Positions 63,324 through 64,000 of a stretch of DNA of 64,000 nucleotides are shown one piece after another. How positions within the stretch are numbered: position 1 is the first letter of the stretch; each line of letters starts with the position of its first letter. The notes under the pieces were generated by a model. The model saw only the letters and a list, made by a program, of their open reading frames with translations, was not told the DNA's origin and did not search any database. The DNA is from Nocardioides sp. Root682 (GTDB taxonomy: Bacteria > Actinomycetota > Actinomycetes > Propionibacteriales > Nocardioidaceae): assembly GCF_001427795.1 (NCBI RefSeq), contig NZ_LMHJ01000001.1, positions 109,773 to 173,772 of the forward strand, given 5' to 3'. The translations under genes were made by a program, and so were the position numbers.

Positions 63324-64000
63324 TCACCACGTGTGGACGGGCTGGTTGTCGTGCATCCGGGCGCGGTAGTCGCCCAGGACGGCACGCAACACGTCGGCAC
63401 GGTCCTCGCCCTCGCGCTGCTGGACCTGCCGCACGAACCAGTCCGCGCCGTTGGTCGCCGCCAGGCAGCGCTGCTCGATGACGTCGAGGTACCGGTGCGC
63501 CTCCGCCGACCCGACACCCCAGGCGGCGAGCCCGTCGTGCGCCAGCGGCAGCAGGCGTCGTACGACGAGCTCGGTGGCGCGGACCCGGCCCAGACCGGGC
63601 CAGTAGACCTCGGCATCGATCCCGTACTGGGCCGCGGTGTGGAAGTTCTCCTCCGCAGCGCTGAACGACATCTGCGACCACAGGGGGCGCTCGTTCTCCG
63701 CGAGCGCGCGGACCAGTCCGAAGTAGAACGCGGCATTGGCGACCGTGTCGATGACCGTCGGCCCCGCGGCGAGGATGCGGTTCTCGACGCGCAGGTGCGG
63801 AAGGCCGCCGCTGATGTCGTAGACGGGCCGGTTCCAGCGATAGATCGTGCCGTTGTGGAGCCGGAGCTCCGCCAGGTTGGGCGTGCCTCCCGCCTCCAGG
63901 ACGGTCAGCGGGTCCTCCTCGTCGATCACCGGCAGCAGGGCCGGGAAGTAGCGCACGTTCTCCTCGAAGAGGTCGAAGACCGAGGTGATCCACCGCTCGC
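63324..64000 (-). CDS. Glutamate-cysteine ligase family protein, truncated by window edge
   Basis: The C-terminal 224 residues of a carboxylate-amine ligase of the GCS2/EgtA-like group; the frame is open at 64000, so the N-terminus lies outside. Seen: DLFEENVRYFPALLPV, NLAELRLHNGTIYRWNRPVYD, LRVENRILAAGPTVIDT, RPLWSQMSFSAAEENFHTAA, YWPGLGRVRATELV and IEQRCLAATNGADWFVRQ. Such proteins couple ATP hydrolysis to gamma-glutamyl bond formation. Which substrate is used (cysteine or another amine) cannot be told; in actinobacteria that use mycothiol this is not the main thiol route. Confidence 0.85.
   Translation of the reverse strand, partial: ERWITSVFDLFEENVRYFPALLPVIDEEDPLTVLEAGGTPNLAELRLHNGTIYRWNRPVYDISGGLPHLRVENRILAAGPTVIDTVANAAFYFGLVRALAENERPLWSQMSFSAAEENFHTAAQYGIDAEVYWPGLGRVRATELVVRRLLPLAHDGLAAWGVGSAEAHRYLDVIEQRCLAATNGADWFVRQVQQREGEDRADVLRAVLGDYRARMHDNQPVHTW

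Overview
The window is a gene-dense, very GC-rich chromosomal segment with almost no non-coding space. It looks like a non-mycobacterial actinobacterium, and a Nocardioides-like organism (Nocardioidaceae) fits best. The reasons are two mce/yrbE lipid-import operons, SepH, the actinobacterial cluster of DUF3159, DUF3710, DUF3093 and DUF4193 genes around dut, many leaderless genes (a TAnnnT box 6-9 nt before an ATG or GTG), and translational coupling through ATGA/GTGA overlaps. The genus is an inference. No tRNA, rRNA, CRISPR array, IS element or phage gene was recognised, and no gene-free stretch reaches 300 bases.

Layout. 1-2580: start of an mce operon (two YrbE permeases and a truncated Mce protein), read leftwards from a promoter whose -35/-10 spacer carries a KstR-like operator. 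2693-8308: pore-loop ion channel, uvrB, a carboxymuconolactone decarboxylase-like/SDR pair, and a cardiolipin synthase-like phospholipase D protein. 8349-17976: a complete second mce operon on the minus strand (tandem-SCP2 protein, two YrbE, six Mce, accessory lipoprotein). 18008-23532: AlkA-type glycosylase, TetR regulator, ATP-dependent DNA ligase, a putative HELGH peptidase with an eCIS-type leader coupled to a zinc-ribbon membrane protein, and a second TetR regulator with a clear operator. 23621-29121: fadA2 divergent from fabG4-htdX, then TesB thioesterase and a PAC2 protein. 29151-38916: leftward genes for a lipoprotein peptidase, dxs, an SMP-30-like protein, NUDIX, methyltransferase, a SnoaL-like protein and a 1084-residue STAND ATPase. 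38977-44972: DUF3105 protein, thiamine-binding protein, acnA, ABC exporter. 45120-55732: reductase, TrmA-type methyltransferase, APC/KimA-like permease divergent from two TrkA proteins, the DUF3159/OB-fold/DUF3710/dut/DUF3093/DUF4235/DUF4193 block, suhB and ferrochelatase. 55765-64000: MFS, sugar-lactone oxidase, YchJ protein, sepH, a two-domain fatty acyl-CoA reductase, rhodanese, a hypothetical, and a truncated glutamate-cysteine ligase-like gene.

How it fits together. Lipid and steroid handling dominates the left half: two Mce import machines, SCP2 carriers, beta-oxidation-type thiolase, ketoacyl reductase, hydratase and thioesterase, plus an acyl-CoA reductase at the right end. The right half is mostly housekeeping: isoprenoid supply, TCA cycle, potassium control, dUTP hygiene, heme and septation. 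Its order resembles what I recall of the Mycobacterium tuberculosis Rv2682c-Rv2701c region.
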